A DNA stretch of 20,600 bases from an uncultured Eubacteriales bacterium (GTDB lineage Bacteria > Bacillota > Clostridia > Oscillospirales > Acutalibacteraceae), in the NCBI GenBank assembly GCA_934489735.1, contig CAKSSR010000029.1, forward strand, positions 1 through 20,600, read 5' to 3'. Positions 1-6,199 of this stretch are shown here, piece after piece (the stretch's first letter is position 1; each line of letters opens with the position of its first letter). Below the pieces are notes generated by a model, which saw nothing but the letters and a program-made list of their open reading frames with translations, ran no database searches and had not been told where the DNA came from. The translations under genes were made by a program, and so were the position numbers.

Positions 1-206
1 AGTTAAATACTTTTTAATAAAGGAAGAATGTGATAGGTATAAAATTATGATCTCAAAGCAGACAGATGATAAAGATACGGAGGTGGAAATTGACAAGTTG
101 TTTAGAGATAGCTTTAGATTTGATTGAGTTCTTATGCAAAAATTCAGTACCACTTAAGCAATCGAACGAAGTTTTACATGATTTGATAAGAATAAATAAG
201 AATTAG
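1..206 (+). pseudogene. Degenerate C-terminal gene fragment, direct-repeat copy 1
   Basis: This stretch encodes the C-terminal end of a small protein whose better-preserved copy lies at 1703-1942. The shared reading includes a segment RYKIM and the terminal block FLCKNSVP followed by NEVLHDLIRINKN and a TAG stop at 204-206. Here the frame is broken between the two parts: the segment containing IDKLFRDS and the segment ALDLIEF are offset by one base, so the copy is a pseudogene. It begins outside the window. I do not recognise the protein. Its place just before a toxin cassette would suit a decayed immunity-type or accessory gene, but that is inference only. Confidence 0.6.
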
Positions 207-660
207 TTAAGAAAGTTCCATAGTCTTTAGGCTGTGGGATTGATTTTATTTAGGAAATGATTGTGAATTTCACGTGCTGCTAAAAAATACTTGACTTTTA
301 TGATGACATAACTTATAATTTCGGCAAGCAGAGACAAACATTGTAACTACTTTTAAATAAGTACATTAGACTTTTTACTTCGTATTAAGAATTTTTTAAA
401 ACAAAGTCGAGAGGATGGTAATAATAAAAGTATCACACAAATGAAAAAGGCACTCTATGAAATTGCGGCAACAATTATAAAGTGCATTTTTTTATTTGGA
501 TGCAGGCATCCGATGATTTGTCTTAAGCATTATGTCACATCTGAGAAAGATTTGCAATGATTATTACCAATTTTATAATTAATTTTGCAAAAATAGATAA
601 TTACGGAACAAGCCTAAGATGTCTAATGGGAACGGGATTTTACGGCGGCTTTGGAAAAAT
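206..660 (+). repeat. Large inverted repeat, left arm (about 0.4 kb, diverged)
   Basis: This segment recurs in reverse orientation at about 3165-3550. Matching blocks, in order, are the start GAAAGTTCCATAG, a TTGACT-N17-TATAAT promoter-like pair inside ACTTGACTTTTA, a block with GATGCAGG and CTTAAG, a block with GAGAAAGATTTGCAA, then ACCAATTTTATAA, and finally TACGGAACAAGCCTAA with AATGGGAAC. The two arms have indels and many substitutions. In one frame both arms can be read as the related peptide RERFA-x-I-x-TNFI-x-NFAK, but stops interrupt this arm, so it is probably decayed coding sequence plus its upstream region. Confidence 0.75.
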
Positions 661-739
661 CGAAGGAGCAGAAAGGTATAGAGACAGACGAGTCAAGAAA
701 AGAACTTGCAAAGAATGGAATAGAACTTAATAAAAAAGA

Positions 740-1039
740 TAAACCAAAGATGGAACATGGCAAACATTATGGCTTGAGAAAGGTAATTCATCAGCAAGCC
801 TTGAACGTATTTTCAATGGAGATAGGAGAGCTTCCGGACATTCATCTAATTTTAAAGATGCTTTTGGTATACCAAGAGACCAAATATCTAATTATTTAAA
901 CAGGATTGTTTTCAATAGAAAAATGTTAGCAATAGATTAGTTAAGCGAGGAAACAGGGAAACATTATGTCATTACTGGCATTGGAACTAACGGATTTATA
1001 ATTTCTGCTTATTCTAAAAATATCAAAGGAGTTGAATAG
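740..1039 (+). pseudogene. Relic of a polymorphic-toxin C-terminal domain
   Basis: An open frame from 743 encodes a coherent segment starting TKDGTWQTLWLEKG and running through NGDRRASGHSSNFKDAFGIP to LNRIVFNRKMLAID. An in-frame TAG follows at 938-940. The same frame then continues with ETGKHYVITGIGTNGFIISA and KNIKGVE to a TAG at 1037-1039. The 96-codon reading therefore looks like one protein C-terminus broken by a single nonsense codon. No start codon with a ribosome site precedes it, and a TAA bounds it at 740-742. The compact, charged, nuclease-like character and an immunity-sized gene 3 nt downstream suggest a toxin C-terminal module left after loss of its delivery region. I cannot name the toxin family. 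The product is presumably inactive. Confidence 0.5.
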
Positions 1040-1042
1040 TCG

Positions 1043-1363
1043 ATGTTTAAAGTAAGGATAATAAATGAATTTATTCATAGTCCAATATGGATATATGGGA
1101 AAGATAGTATTGTTGATGAACCTCCAATAATTGCAAATGATGAAGTTCTACAGAATTTATGCAATAAAGTAGAAAATATGTTTTCGTCGTATTATGAATT
1201 TAACTCTCACGATGTCCCATGTTGGTTTAATTATGATAAAGAAAAAGCAGAAAAGGGGAAAATGTTAGATCTTATTAATCGGATAAAGAAACGACTAAAC
1301 GAAATCAATGACGGTGGTTTTACGATTGAAGATTTTGAAACAGAAAGACTTAAAAATTTATAG
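1043..1363 (+). CDS. Putative immunity protein, 106 aa
   Basis: This is an intact gene for a small acidic cytoplasmic protein with no signal peptide or membrane segment. AAAGGAG (1026-1032) lies 10 nt before the ATG, within the end of the preceding toxin relic, whose stop is at 1037-1039. The protein opens MFKVRIINEFIHSPIWIYG. Its middle contains SSYYEFNSHDVPCWFN, and it ends in a charged helix, INDGGFTIEDFETERLKNL. Size, acidity and near-overlap with the upstream toxin C-terminus are typical of immunity genes of polymorphic-toxin cassettes. It lacks visible damage although its partner is broken, so it may still protect the cell from sibling toxins as an orphan immunity gene. The role is inferred from context; I cannot place it in a named immunity family. 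Confidence 0.6.
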   Translation: MFKVRIINEFIHSPIWIYGKDSIVDEPPIIANDEVLQNLCNKVENMFSSYYEFNSHDVPCWFNYDKEKAEKGKMLDLINRIKKRLNEINDGGFTIEDFETERLKNL

Positions 1364-1420
1364 TCAATCAAAGGAATATTACGATTTTTGTAATTACATA
1401 GCTAAAAGAATTTAAAAAAT

Positions 1421-1473
1421 ATCGAGTAGGAAGTGAATAATCGTTTCAATTTGTATCCTACTCGATTATTTTT
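1421..1473 (+). terminator. Intrinsic terminator after the immunity gene
   Basis: A perfect 11-bp stem, ATCGAGTAGGA (1421-1431) with TCCTACTCGAT (1456-1466), encloses a 24-nt loop and is followed by TATTTTTG. It lies about 57 nt after the stop of the putative immunity gene and would end its transcript. Confidence 0.8.
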
Positions 1474-1589
1474 GTTTCCTCTATGATAACAGAGATTTAT
1501 ATTAATTTACAATATTTAATGTAGGAAATTTTAATTTTCAAGTAGTTTGCTTTAAACAAATTATCTTTCGTTTAACTAATAATAGGCTT

Positions 1590-1942
1590 GATGTTAGAAA
1601 TATCAAAGGAATTATATTCATTGAAAAAGTTATACATAATATAGAATATGAAAAAAATAGGAAAAAGATCTTGAGTTTAGTGGCTGAAAAAGGTTAAGTT
1701 AAATAGAAGATTGGCAAAATGAAAGAATAGTTAAGTATTTTTTACTGACGGCTAATCGTAACAGATATAAAATTATGATTTTGGAGCAAAGCAGTAACGA
1801 AAATGCAAAGCTAGGGATTGATAAGTTATTTGATGATAAGCAAATAGCTTTAAATTTAATAGAGTTCTTATGCAAAAATTCAGTACCAATTAAGCAATTG
1901 AATGAAGTTTTACATAATTTGATAAGAATAAATAAGAATTAG
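1590..1942 (+). pseudogene. Frameshifted small gene, direct-repeat copy 2
   Basis: Two abutting reading frames look like pieces of one protein. The first (1590-1697) reads DVRNIKGIIFIEKVIHNIEY and then KKILSLVAEKG before a TAA. The second (1703-1942), in another frame, starts EDWQNERIVKYFLLTANRN, contains RYKIMILEQ, and ends NEVLHNLIRINKN. The second part is the better copy of the sequence at 1-206, with identical DNA over AGTTCTTATGCAAAAATTCA. The protein family is not recognised. The duplicated pieces flank the toxin-immunity relic at 740-1363, which suggests that this block was copied or rearranged by recombination between repeats. Confidence 0.5.
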
Positions 1943-2022
1943 TTAAGGAAGTCACATACAATCTCCAATTAAATGGACAGTATAAAAATCATTTTGAATA
2001 GAAAATTAACAATTAAGCAAAG

Positions 2023-2060
2023 AACTGATTTCATTTTTCTAACAGAATCAGTTTTGTTTT
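2023..2060 (+). terminator. Probable intrinsic terminator
   Basis: An 8-bp stem, AACTGATT (2023-2030) with AATCAGTT (2046-2053), encloses a 15-nt loop and is followed by TTGTTTTAAAT. It lies about 80 nt after the end of the gene fragment at 1590-1942 and probably terminated that gene. Confidence 0.6.
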
Positions 2061-2191
2061 AAATTAAATATAATAGTTATTATAAAAATTGATACACTCG
2101 GTTTTGAGTATTAATAAAGAAGCTTTAAACTAAAGCATTCTATATGGATCTCTACGTATTGTCATTGATGACTTAGCGTTGTAAGATTGCT

Positions 2192-2530
2192 CTAGTTTGA
2201 AATATTTATGTGACACATATTGTGCACTCTGGTTGCTGTGGGGTTATAAATCCTCAGTGACATTTTCTTTTTGCATTGCTTTTTGATTGCATCTGTTACA
2301 AATTCTCTTTTGAATGCATTAGGATCTTTATGTAAACGCTCTGATACACATTTGAACCTTTTCTTTATAATCACTTATAGTAAATTGTACTTTTGCATTA
2401 TATGCAGAATCGTTTATATATCTCATCCCTTTCAAGCCATATATGTACTCTGTGATATCCATGTTCTTTCCATGGCATTCCTCCATCTTATTGGCTAGCT
2501 CTAAATCTCTTTTTACCCACTGCGAGGCAC
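2192..2530 (-). pseudogene. Unrecognised decayed gene fragment
   Basis: On the minus strand, one frame from about 2530 reads SQWVKRDLELANKMEECHG, TEYIYGLKGMRYINDSAYN and KVQFTISDYKEK and then runs into a stop. A second frame takes over near 2370 and reads RLHKDPNAFKREFVTDAIKK and then KKKMSLRIYNPTATR, ending at 2192. The two halves share a helical, basic character and can be joined by one frameshift. No good start with a ribosome site is visible. The upstream boundary is an in-frame stop. I cannot assign a family, and the call that this was once coding rests only on the coherence of the two peptides. Confidence 0.35.
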
Positions 2531-2681
2531 TTCAAAAAAACTTAAACATCTCATTTATGTTATATTTATTTTGTACTTTAAAATTACTTGGTATTTAATT
2601 GATGCATTCACTCCCCTTTCTGTTTGATTACCTATCCCACCTCTATCGTAAAGATGCTTTGTTTAAAGCAAATTACTGTTG

Positions 2682-2867
2682 CTAAATATCTTTAACGATT
2701 TCAAGTAATTCAGCCGGAGTTGTAAAAATGTCTATAGTGTCGTTATTTGAGTCAACGAATTCCACCTCGAAATAATTACCATTGTAGTCCGATACAATAG
2801 TACCTTCTGTTCCGGCTTTTAATCCATTGAATTTTTTAATCAATTTTACTACATCTAGCTCTTTCAT
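2682..2867 (-). CDS. DUF4926 family small protein, putative immunity/antitoxin partner
   Basis: This is an intact 61-residue gene. GGAAGGG precedes its ATG on the minus strand, within the 16-nt gap after the broken gene upstream. The protein opens MKELDVVKLIKKFNGLKAG, then TEGTIVSDYNGNYFEVEFVD, and ends TTPAELLEIVKDI. This is the compact beta-rich pattern of DUF4926: ELDVV, a GL-x-xGTEGTIV turn, then YEVEF-like strands. DUF4926 genes commonly sit directly after genes with a DUF6883 domain, as here, and the pairing is generally read as toxin-immunity-like. The molecular function of the family is not established. The protein is cytoplasmic with no signal or membrane segment. The family call is from recognition of the pattern, not a search. 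Confidence 0.75.
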   Translation of the reverse strand: MKELDVVKLIKKFNGLKAGTEGTIVSDYNGNYFEVEFVDSNNDTIDIFTTPAELLEIVKDI

Positions 2868-2883
2868 CGTTCAACTTCCCTTC

Positions 2884-3171
2884 CTAAATCGTCATGCTAT
2901 TATCCATTTGTATGACAGCAATTAAATTTGCGCTAACAGATTTCTTATCTTTGCTTATTAACTTTGTATTGTATGTATGTCTGATGCCAAATTGCGTCAC
3001 CTCATTCTTGGTAAGTATCTTGCCTATCAAAGAGTTAGAACACTTTGATGGAATAATTTTGAGTCATTTTGTGAATATCTAAGTATATTTCCATAAATTT
3101 TGCCTTTGAACAACCTTTTGGATGACTAAGACCTAGCAAATATTTTTCTTTTGTACCACTAATTTTCTCAC
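2884..3171 (-). pseudogene. Broken DUF6883-like domain gene (toxin-like partner of DUF4926)
   Basis: On the minus strand one frame gives KEKYLLGLSHPKGCSKAKFM and stops after HKMTQNYSIKVF. A second frame then gives LIGKILTKNEVTQFGIRHTY, NTKLISKDKKSVSANLIAV and IQMDNSMTI, ending at a TAG (2884-2886) 16 nt before the DUF4926 start. The N-part matches the DUF6883 signature of a helix ending LL-x-x-HPKG-x-xKAKF. The C-part resembles its terminal strands, FG-x-x-Y followed by a basic strand and V-x-Q-x-D. The frame change near 3040 and the missing end of the domain make this a pseudogene. The upstream part comes from the shared inverted-repeat block, so the domain looks like a swapped C-terminal module. 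Confidence 0.5.
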
Positions 3172-3550
3172 GGCCGCAGTGAAATCTTGTTCCCATTATA
3201 CACTTTAGGCTTGTTCCGTAACCTTTCAAATGCAATATCGTCCTTATCTGTTTTTGCAAAGTTCGTTATAAAATTGGTAACGATCGTTGCAAATCTTTCT
3301 CGGATGTGGCATAATACTTAAGACAAGTTATCGGATACCTGCATCTAAATAAGAAAATGTGCTTTGATGATTGTTGATGCAGTTACGATGTTTATCTCTG
3401 GTTACCGAAATTATAAATAATATTATCGTAAAAGTCAAGTGCCCCCTGATGGTACGTGAAATGAGTCGTGTTAAGCGTGAATTATGCGATCATATTCTGA
3501 ATACAATCAATCCCATGGCTTAAAAAACTATGGAACTTTCCTAATTAATA
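3165..3550 (-). repeat. Large inverted repeat, right arm
   Basis: This is the reverse-complement partner of the block at 206-660. Read on the minus strand it runs in the same order: GGAAAGTTCCATAG, a TTGACT-N17-TATAAT promoter-like pair, GATGCAGG, CTTAAGTATTATGCCACAT, GAGAAAGATTTGCAACGAT and GGTTACGGAACAAGCC. It has about 21 bases near its inner end that the left arm lacks, and an extra CAC-rich segment near its outer end. This arm keeps a longer open stretch that can be read CHIRERFATIVTNFITNFAK and then DDIAFERLRNKPK. It leads directly into the DUF6883-like relic. Confidence 0.75.
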
Positions 3551-3963
3551 CTTATTTACTCTGTCTTTATCCATCAATAAGGCTTCCATTTCTTAGGTAT
3601 CAAATAGAATAATATTAAAAATTTTCAAATGTTTTCTTTTCTGTGCCGATTGATTCTTGCCTCAGATCTAAAAATCTGTACAATCATGCAAACTATTTTG
3701 TCAGGCAGGCTTTCACGAGTCAGGATAATATCAGATGAATACGTTATGCAGGACTGGACAAGCTTTTAAAAACCTACGAAGAGTATCACGATTACAAAGA
3801 AATGCCTACAACACGGTTGGTTTAACAGATATTGAGGGTGTGTATTACATCCTTTTGTAGTAAATGTAATGTAAGTTGCATTGAAAAATAAAGAAAATAT
3901 CTTATAAAAACTTCGAATATTATTTCTATAACATAGCAGGACATTACTGTAAGAAATGTATGC
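3551..3963. other. Intergenic, no recognisable gene
   Basis: I see no supported gene here. The 30 bases next to the right inverted-repeat arm, on the minus strand, resemble the tail of the direct-repeat gene fragments (AATAAG followed by a stop and then GAAAGTTCC), so they may be a third, very degraded copy of that C-terminus. The remainder is AT-rich, with only short open frames lacking ribosome sites. Confidence 0.5.
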
Positions 3964-3993
3964 TTGACAGGGATAGTATAAGCATGTTATAAT
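3964..3993 (+). promoter_or_regulatory. Near-perfect vegetative promoter with extended -10
   Basis: TTGACA (3964-3969) and TATAAT (3988-3993) are separated by 18 nt, and TGT immediately before the -10 gives the extended -10 motif. Transcription would begin near 4000. No open reading frame follows on the plus strand for about 500 nt until rpmG at 4521. It therefore either serves a long rpmG leader or drives an untranslated RNA. Confidence 0.65.
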
Positions 3994-3999
3994 ATTGTG

Positions 4000-4520
4000 G
4001 CAAAAAGCTCATATGATCATGTGAGATGAATGTCATTTTTCTTTTTTGCTTAGCATCATCTAAGGACAGATGTGTGACGAGCAGAGATATTAATTTCGTG
4101 CACGAGTGCGTGGTACAATTAATGAGGGGGAAATGTTGTCGTTGTTGATACAAGGTTAGAAATTTGAAGGTTGGATAAGTGATTTGTAAAGAATTTTTAT
4201 GGAAATCCAACGAGAGCGCTCTGATTTTTAAAGGTCGGGGATGGATTGCTGAAGATATACTTGACATTTCTGGAATCATGCAGATAGTTTTTGCATAATC
4301 CATAGACTTTTAGATAAAAACCGTAGGGTATACGATGGCGATTTGTTTATGGCTAGTACATTAGTACTACTGAACGAGAACCAACTGCCTGCATTAAGAT
4401 ACAGCAGAAGGCCTGTATGGTTATTTAAAGGAAAGAAAGTGTCATGAACTTGTATTAAAATTGAAGTAATAGATCGATATAGATCTAGAATATTCCGAAA
4501 AGTTTTAGGAGGTGTCTTTA
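4000..4520 (+). other. Possible long leader or noncoding transcript before rpmG
   Basis: No coding gene is supported. The stretch contains small hairpins such as CTCATATGATCATGTGAG near 4008. It also holds a second TTGACA (near 4263) without a well-spaced -10, and a palindrome TAGTAC-ATTA-GTACTA (4354-4369). The palindrome is preceded by CGTA-GGGTA-TACG (4322-4334), an arrangement echoed in the rplK leader. I found no RNase P, SRP RNA, tmRNA or tRNA signature. The minus-strand open frame of 119 codons here has no ribosome site and no recognisable motif and is treated as chance. Confidence 0.35.
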
Positions 4521-4670
4521 ATGAGAGTTAAGGTTACATTAGCATGTACAGAATGCAAACAACGTAATTACGATACTATGAAGAATAAGAAGAATGATCC
4601 AGATAGAATCGAAATGAAAAAATATTGTAGATTTTGTAAAGCTCATAAAGTGCATAAAGAAACCAAGTAA
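4521..4670 (+). CDS. rpmG: 50S ribosomal protein L33
   Basis: This is a complete 49-residue L33 of the large ribosomal subunit. It opens MRVKVTLACTEC and contains two CXXC pairs, C9-C12 and C36-C39, so it is the zinc-binding (C+) form. The central NYDTMKNKKNDPDRIEMKKY is typical of the family. TTAGGAGGTG ends 7 nt before the ATG, giving a strong ribosome site and a clear start. In Firmicutes rpmG normally stands just ahead of secE and nusG, and it does so here, but 281 nt separate it from secE. That gap contains an IS200/IS605-like hairpin element, and no tRNA gene is present in it. Confidence 0.95.
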   Translation: MRVKVTLACTECKQRNYDTMKNKKNDPDRIEMKKYCRFCKAHKVHKETK

Positions 4671-4691
4671 TTTATTTTAATTTTACTTGAT

Positions 4692-4826
4692 AGAAACGAC
4701 CACGCACACTCGTGACTTTAGTCATGAGTTAGTGGAAGAACCGTAGGAACTACGGGGATAGCTTGGTAAATATCTTTCCGTTAGGAGAGAGTTCCCAAGA
4801 ATCCTGCGACTTTAGTCGTGGGAGGT
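4692..4826 (+). mobile_element. Short IS200/IS605-like hairpin element (no transposase)
   Basis: A segment of about 135 nt is bounded by two related hairpins. The left is ACTCGTGAC-TTTA-GTCATGAGT (4708-4729) and the right is CCTGCGAC-TTTA-GTCGTGGG (4803-4822), each with the loop TTTA and some G-U pairs. Between them are a perfect CCGTAG-GAA-CTACGG hairpin (4741-4755), a CTTTCC/GGAGAG hairpin, and a CTTGG/CCAAG pairing that closes them. The end hairpin CGACTTTAGTCG followed by GGGAGG resembles the right ends of IS200/IS605-group elements in Clostridia, where it forms the 3' scaffold of the TnpB guide RNA. No tnpA or tnpB is present. It is best read as a non-autonomous palindrome-ended derivative or an orphan omega-RNA-like relic inserted between rpmG and secE. 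Confidence 0.6.
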
Positions 4827-4877
4827 TCAGATAAGTTTGCAGAAAATTAAGATCGCAGAGGCGTTCTAGAAGGAAAA

Positions 4878-4941
4878 GAAAGGAGAGACTACTCGAATAT
4901 TATATATTTTTTTATTAATTTATCTATGTTTTGAGTAGCAG
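4878..4941 (+). promoter_or_regulatory. secE leader with paired motifs GAAAGGAGAGACTACTC / GAGTAGCAG
   Basis: GAAAGGAGAGACTACTCGAA (4878-4897) is followed by ATGTTTTGAGTAGCAG (4926-4941), which ends 10 nt before the secE start. CTACTC can pair with GAGTAG to form a stem around an AU-rich loop. The same two motifs, the second an identical 16-mer, occur in the nusG leader. A conserved pairing just upstream of two neighbouring genes suggests a leader structure with a regulatory or processing role; the function is unknown. Confidence 0.4.
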
Positions 4942-4951
4942 GTACGAATGA

Positions 4952-5194
4952 ATGGCAGATAAGAAGAATATTGATAAAAAAAGTAATCCTGAGAAAAAAC
5001 CAAAATTTAATATTTTTAAGCAGGTAGCCGCATTTTTCCGAGACCTCAAGAGTGAGATAAAGAAGATAGTATGGCCAGATAAGGGCATGGTATTTAGAAA
5101 TATGGGCGTGGTTCTGGTAACGATCTTCATAATAGGAGTTTTTGTCTGTGCCTTAGATATTGGTTTCAAGTTTCTTCTCCTTGGCACACTTTAA
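4952..5194 (+). CDS. secE: Preprotein translocase subunit SecE
   Basis: This 80-residue protein has a Lys-rich cytoplasmic N-terminus (MADKKNIDKKSNPEKK), an amphipathic helix FKQVAAFFRDLKSEIKKIVW and the SecE hallmark WPDK. One membrane helix follows at about residues 50-76 (MGVVLVTIFIIGVFVCALDI). Single-span SecE of this size is normal for Gram-positives. It forms the SecYEG channel with SecY and SecG, through which the signal-peptide proteins encoded downstream would leave the cell. No strong Shine-Dalgarno sequence precedes the ATG; the nearest purine run is within GAGTAGCAGGT. The start is chosen by family length. Confidence 0.93.
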   Translation: MADKKNIDKKSNPEKKPKFNIFKQVAAFFRDLKSEIKKIVWPDKGMVFRNMGVVLVTIFIIGVFVCALDIGFKFLLLGTL

Positions 5195-5603
5195 AGTGAA
5201 AAATTTAAGAAATATATAGCGAAATGGTTCAAAAATTAACCTAATAAGTTATGATATTTTTTAAAGAGGTAAGCGTTGTCTTTCGAGGAAATACGGAGGA
5301 TTAAAGGAGCGCAACAATAAGAGGAAAGGAGAGGCTACTAGGCAGAATATTCGAAAGCGGATCTTTAACTGAAGCCAGCAGAAGTTCACCTTCCTCTATG
5401 GTTGGTTAATGAATTGATAAAGAAAAAGTCAGTTAGAGGTTGCAGAATGATCCAACAGGTTGAAAAAAGGTACGAACTTATTAGAAATTGATTGATGTTT
5501 TTTAAGGAAGTACTTTGATATTGAATACTTTGCCCATGTTTTGAGTAGCAGAAGTTGCTTTCAGGGATAAATTATATAATTTATTTTAAGCAGCGAATAA
5601 GTG
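5195..5603 (+). promoter_or_regulatory. Structured secE-nusG intergenic region with repeated leader motifs
   Basis: No gene is visible in these 409 nt. GAAAGGAGAGGCTACTAGGC begins at 5324, and a second copy of ATGTTTTGAGTAGCAG lies at 5536-5551; GCTACT can pair with AGTAGC across about 200 nt. A further stem joins AGAGGAAAGG (about 5320-5329) to CCTTCCTCT (about 5390-5398) with one bulge and encloses the first motif. No T-box antiterminator sequence and no tRNA are seen. Transcription may read through from secE or begin here; no convincing -35/-10 pair is evident. Confidence 0.4.
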
Positions 5604-6131
5604 ATGGCTGAAGAAGCGAAATGGTATGTAGTTCACACATACTCAGGGTATGAGAATAAAGTTGCATCTGATTTAAGAAAAAAAGTTGATTATAGACAAT
5701 TGAATGATATTATTCAAGACATTAGGGTTCCTACAGAGAAAGTAATAGAGATTAACGACAACAAGACAAGAGAAGTTGAGCGCAAGATATTCCCTGGATA
5801 CGTTCTTATAAAGATGGTATTAAAAGATGACTCTTGGCATGTAGTAAAAAGTATCCGTGGCTGTACTGGATTTGTTGGGGAGTCTACTGAGCCTGTACCA
5901 CTTGATGATGAAGAAGTTAAAAACATGGGGATAGAAACTGAGAAACACATAGAGGTTTCTTATTCTGAGGGAGACTCAGTCAAGGTTATGGCAGGGCCAT
6001 TGAAAGATTTTGTAGGGATAGTTGAAAAGATAGATACAGACAACGGAGTAGTTTCTGTCAAGTTGTCTATGTTTGGACGCGAGACGTCAGCGACACTTGA
6101 TTTATCTCAAGTTTCACCTATAAAAGATTGA
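5604..6131 (+). CDS. nusG: Transcription termination/antitermination factor NusG
   Basis: This 175-residue NusG has both usual domains. The N-terminal NGN domain (about 1-115) contains KWYVVHTYSGYENKVASDL and FPGYVLIKM, the surface that contacts RNA polymerase. The C-terminal KOW domain (about 122-175) contains GDSVKVMAGPLKDFVGIVEK and ends VSPIKD. It is cytoplasmic and modulates elongation, pausing and coupling of transcription to translation. A GTG lies one codon earlier (5601), but the ATG-GCT start gives the standard MAEEAKWYVVH beginning. The upstream ribosome site is weak (AAGCAGCGAA). It normally sits with secE and before rplK, as here, but with long spacers on both sides. Confidence 0.95.
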   Translation: MAEEAKWYVVHTYSGYENKVASDLRKKVDYRQLNDIIQDIRVPTEKVIEINDNKTREVERKIFPGYVLIKMVLKDDSWHVVKSIRGCTGFVGESTEPVPLDDEEVKNMGIETEKHIEVSYSEGDSVKVMAGPLKDFVGIVEKIDTDNGVVSVKLSMFGRETSATLDLSQVSPIKD

Positions 6132-6163
6132 TTCAACCAAAATTAAAGTTGTACCCAGTGCTA

Positions 6164-6192
6164 TTGACAAACTAAAAATTATATGATATCAT
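6164..6192 (+). promoter_or_regulatory. Promoter for rplK-rplA
   Basis: A perfect TTGACA (6164-6169) and TATCAT (6187-6192) are separated by 17 nt, 33 nt after the nusG stop. Transcription would start near 6200 and give an rplK leader of about 450 nt. Another TTGACA lies near 6354 and a TATAAT near 6411, so a secondary start within the leader is possible, though neither has a good partner. Confidence 0.7.
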
Positions 6193-6199
6193 ATGATCA

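Noticed and set aside
651..899. 82-codon plus-strand open frame
   Set aside because: It overlaps the toxin relic in another frame. The frame starting at 743 gives the coherent domain-like peptide and runs up to the immunity gene, whereas this one has no ribosome site and looks accidental.
2271..2498. 75-codon plus-strand open frame, Cys/Phe/Leu-rich
   Set aside because: It is antisense to the minus-strand gene fragment at 2192-2530 and lacks a ribosome site. The hydrophobicity is a by-product of the opposite strand.
3944..4303. 119-codon minus-strand open frame
   Set aside because: No ribosome site, no motif or domain pattern, odd composition, and it opposes a near-perfect plus-strand promoter. 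Treated as chance.
5195..5603. T-box or tRNA gene in the secE-nusG gap
   Set aside because: No T-box antiterminator motif, no cloverleaf and no CCA end could be found; a TTCGAAA is isolated.
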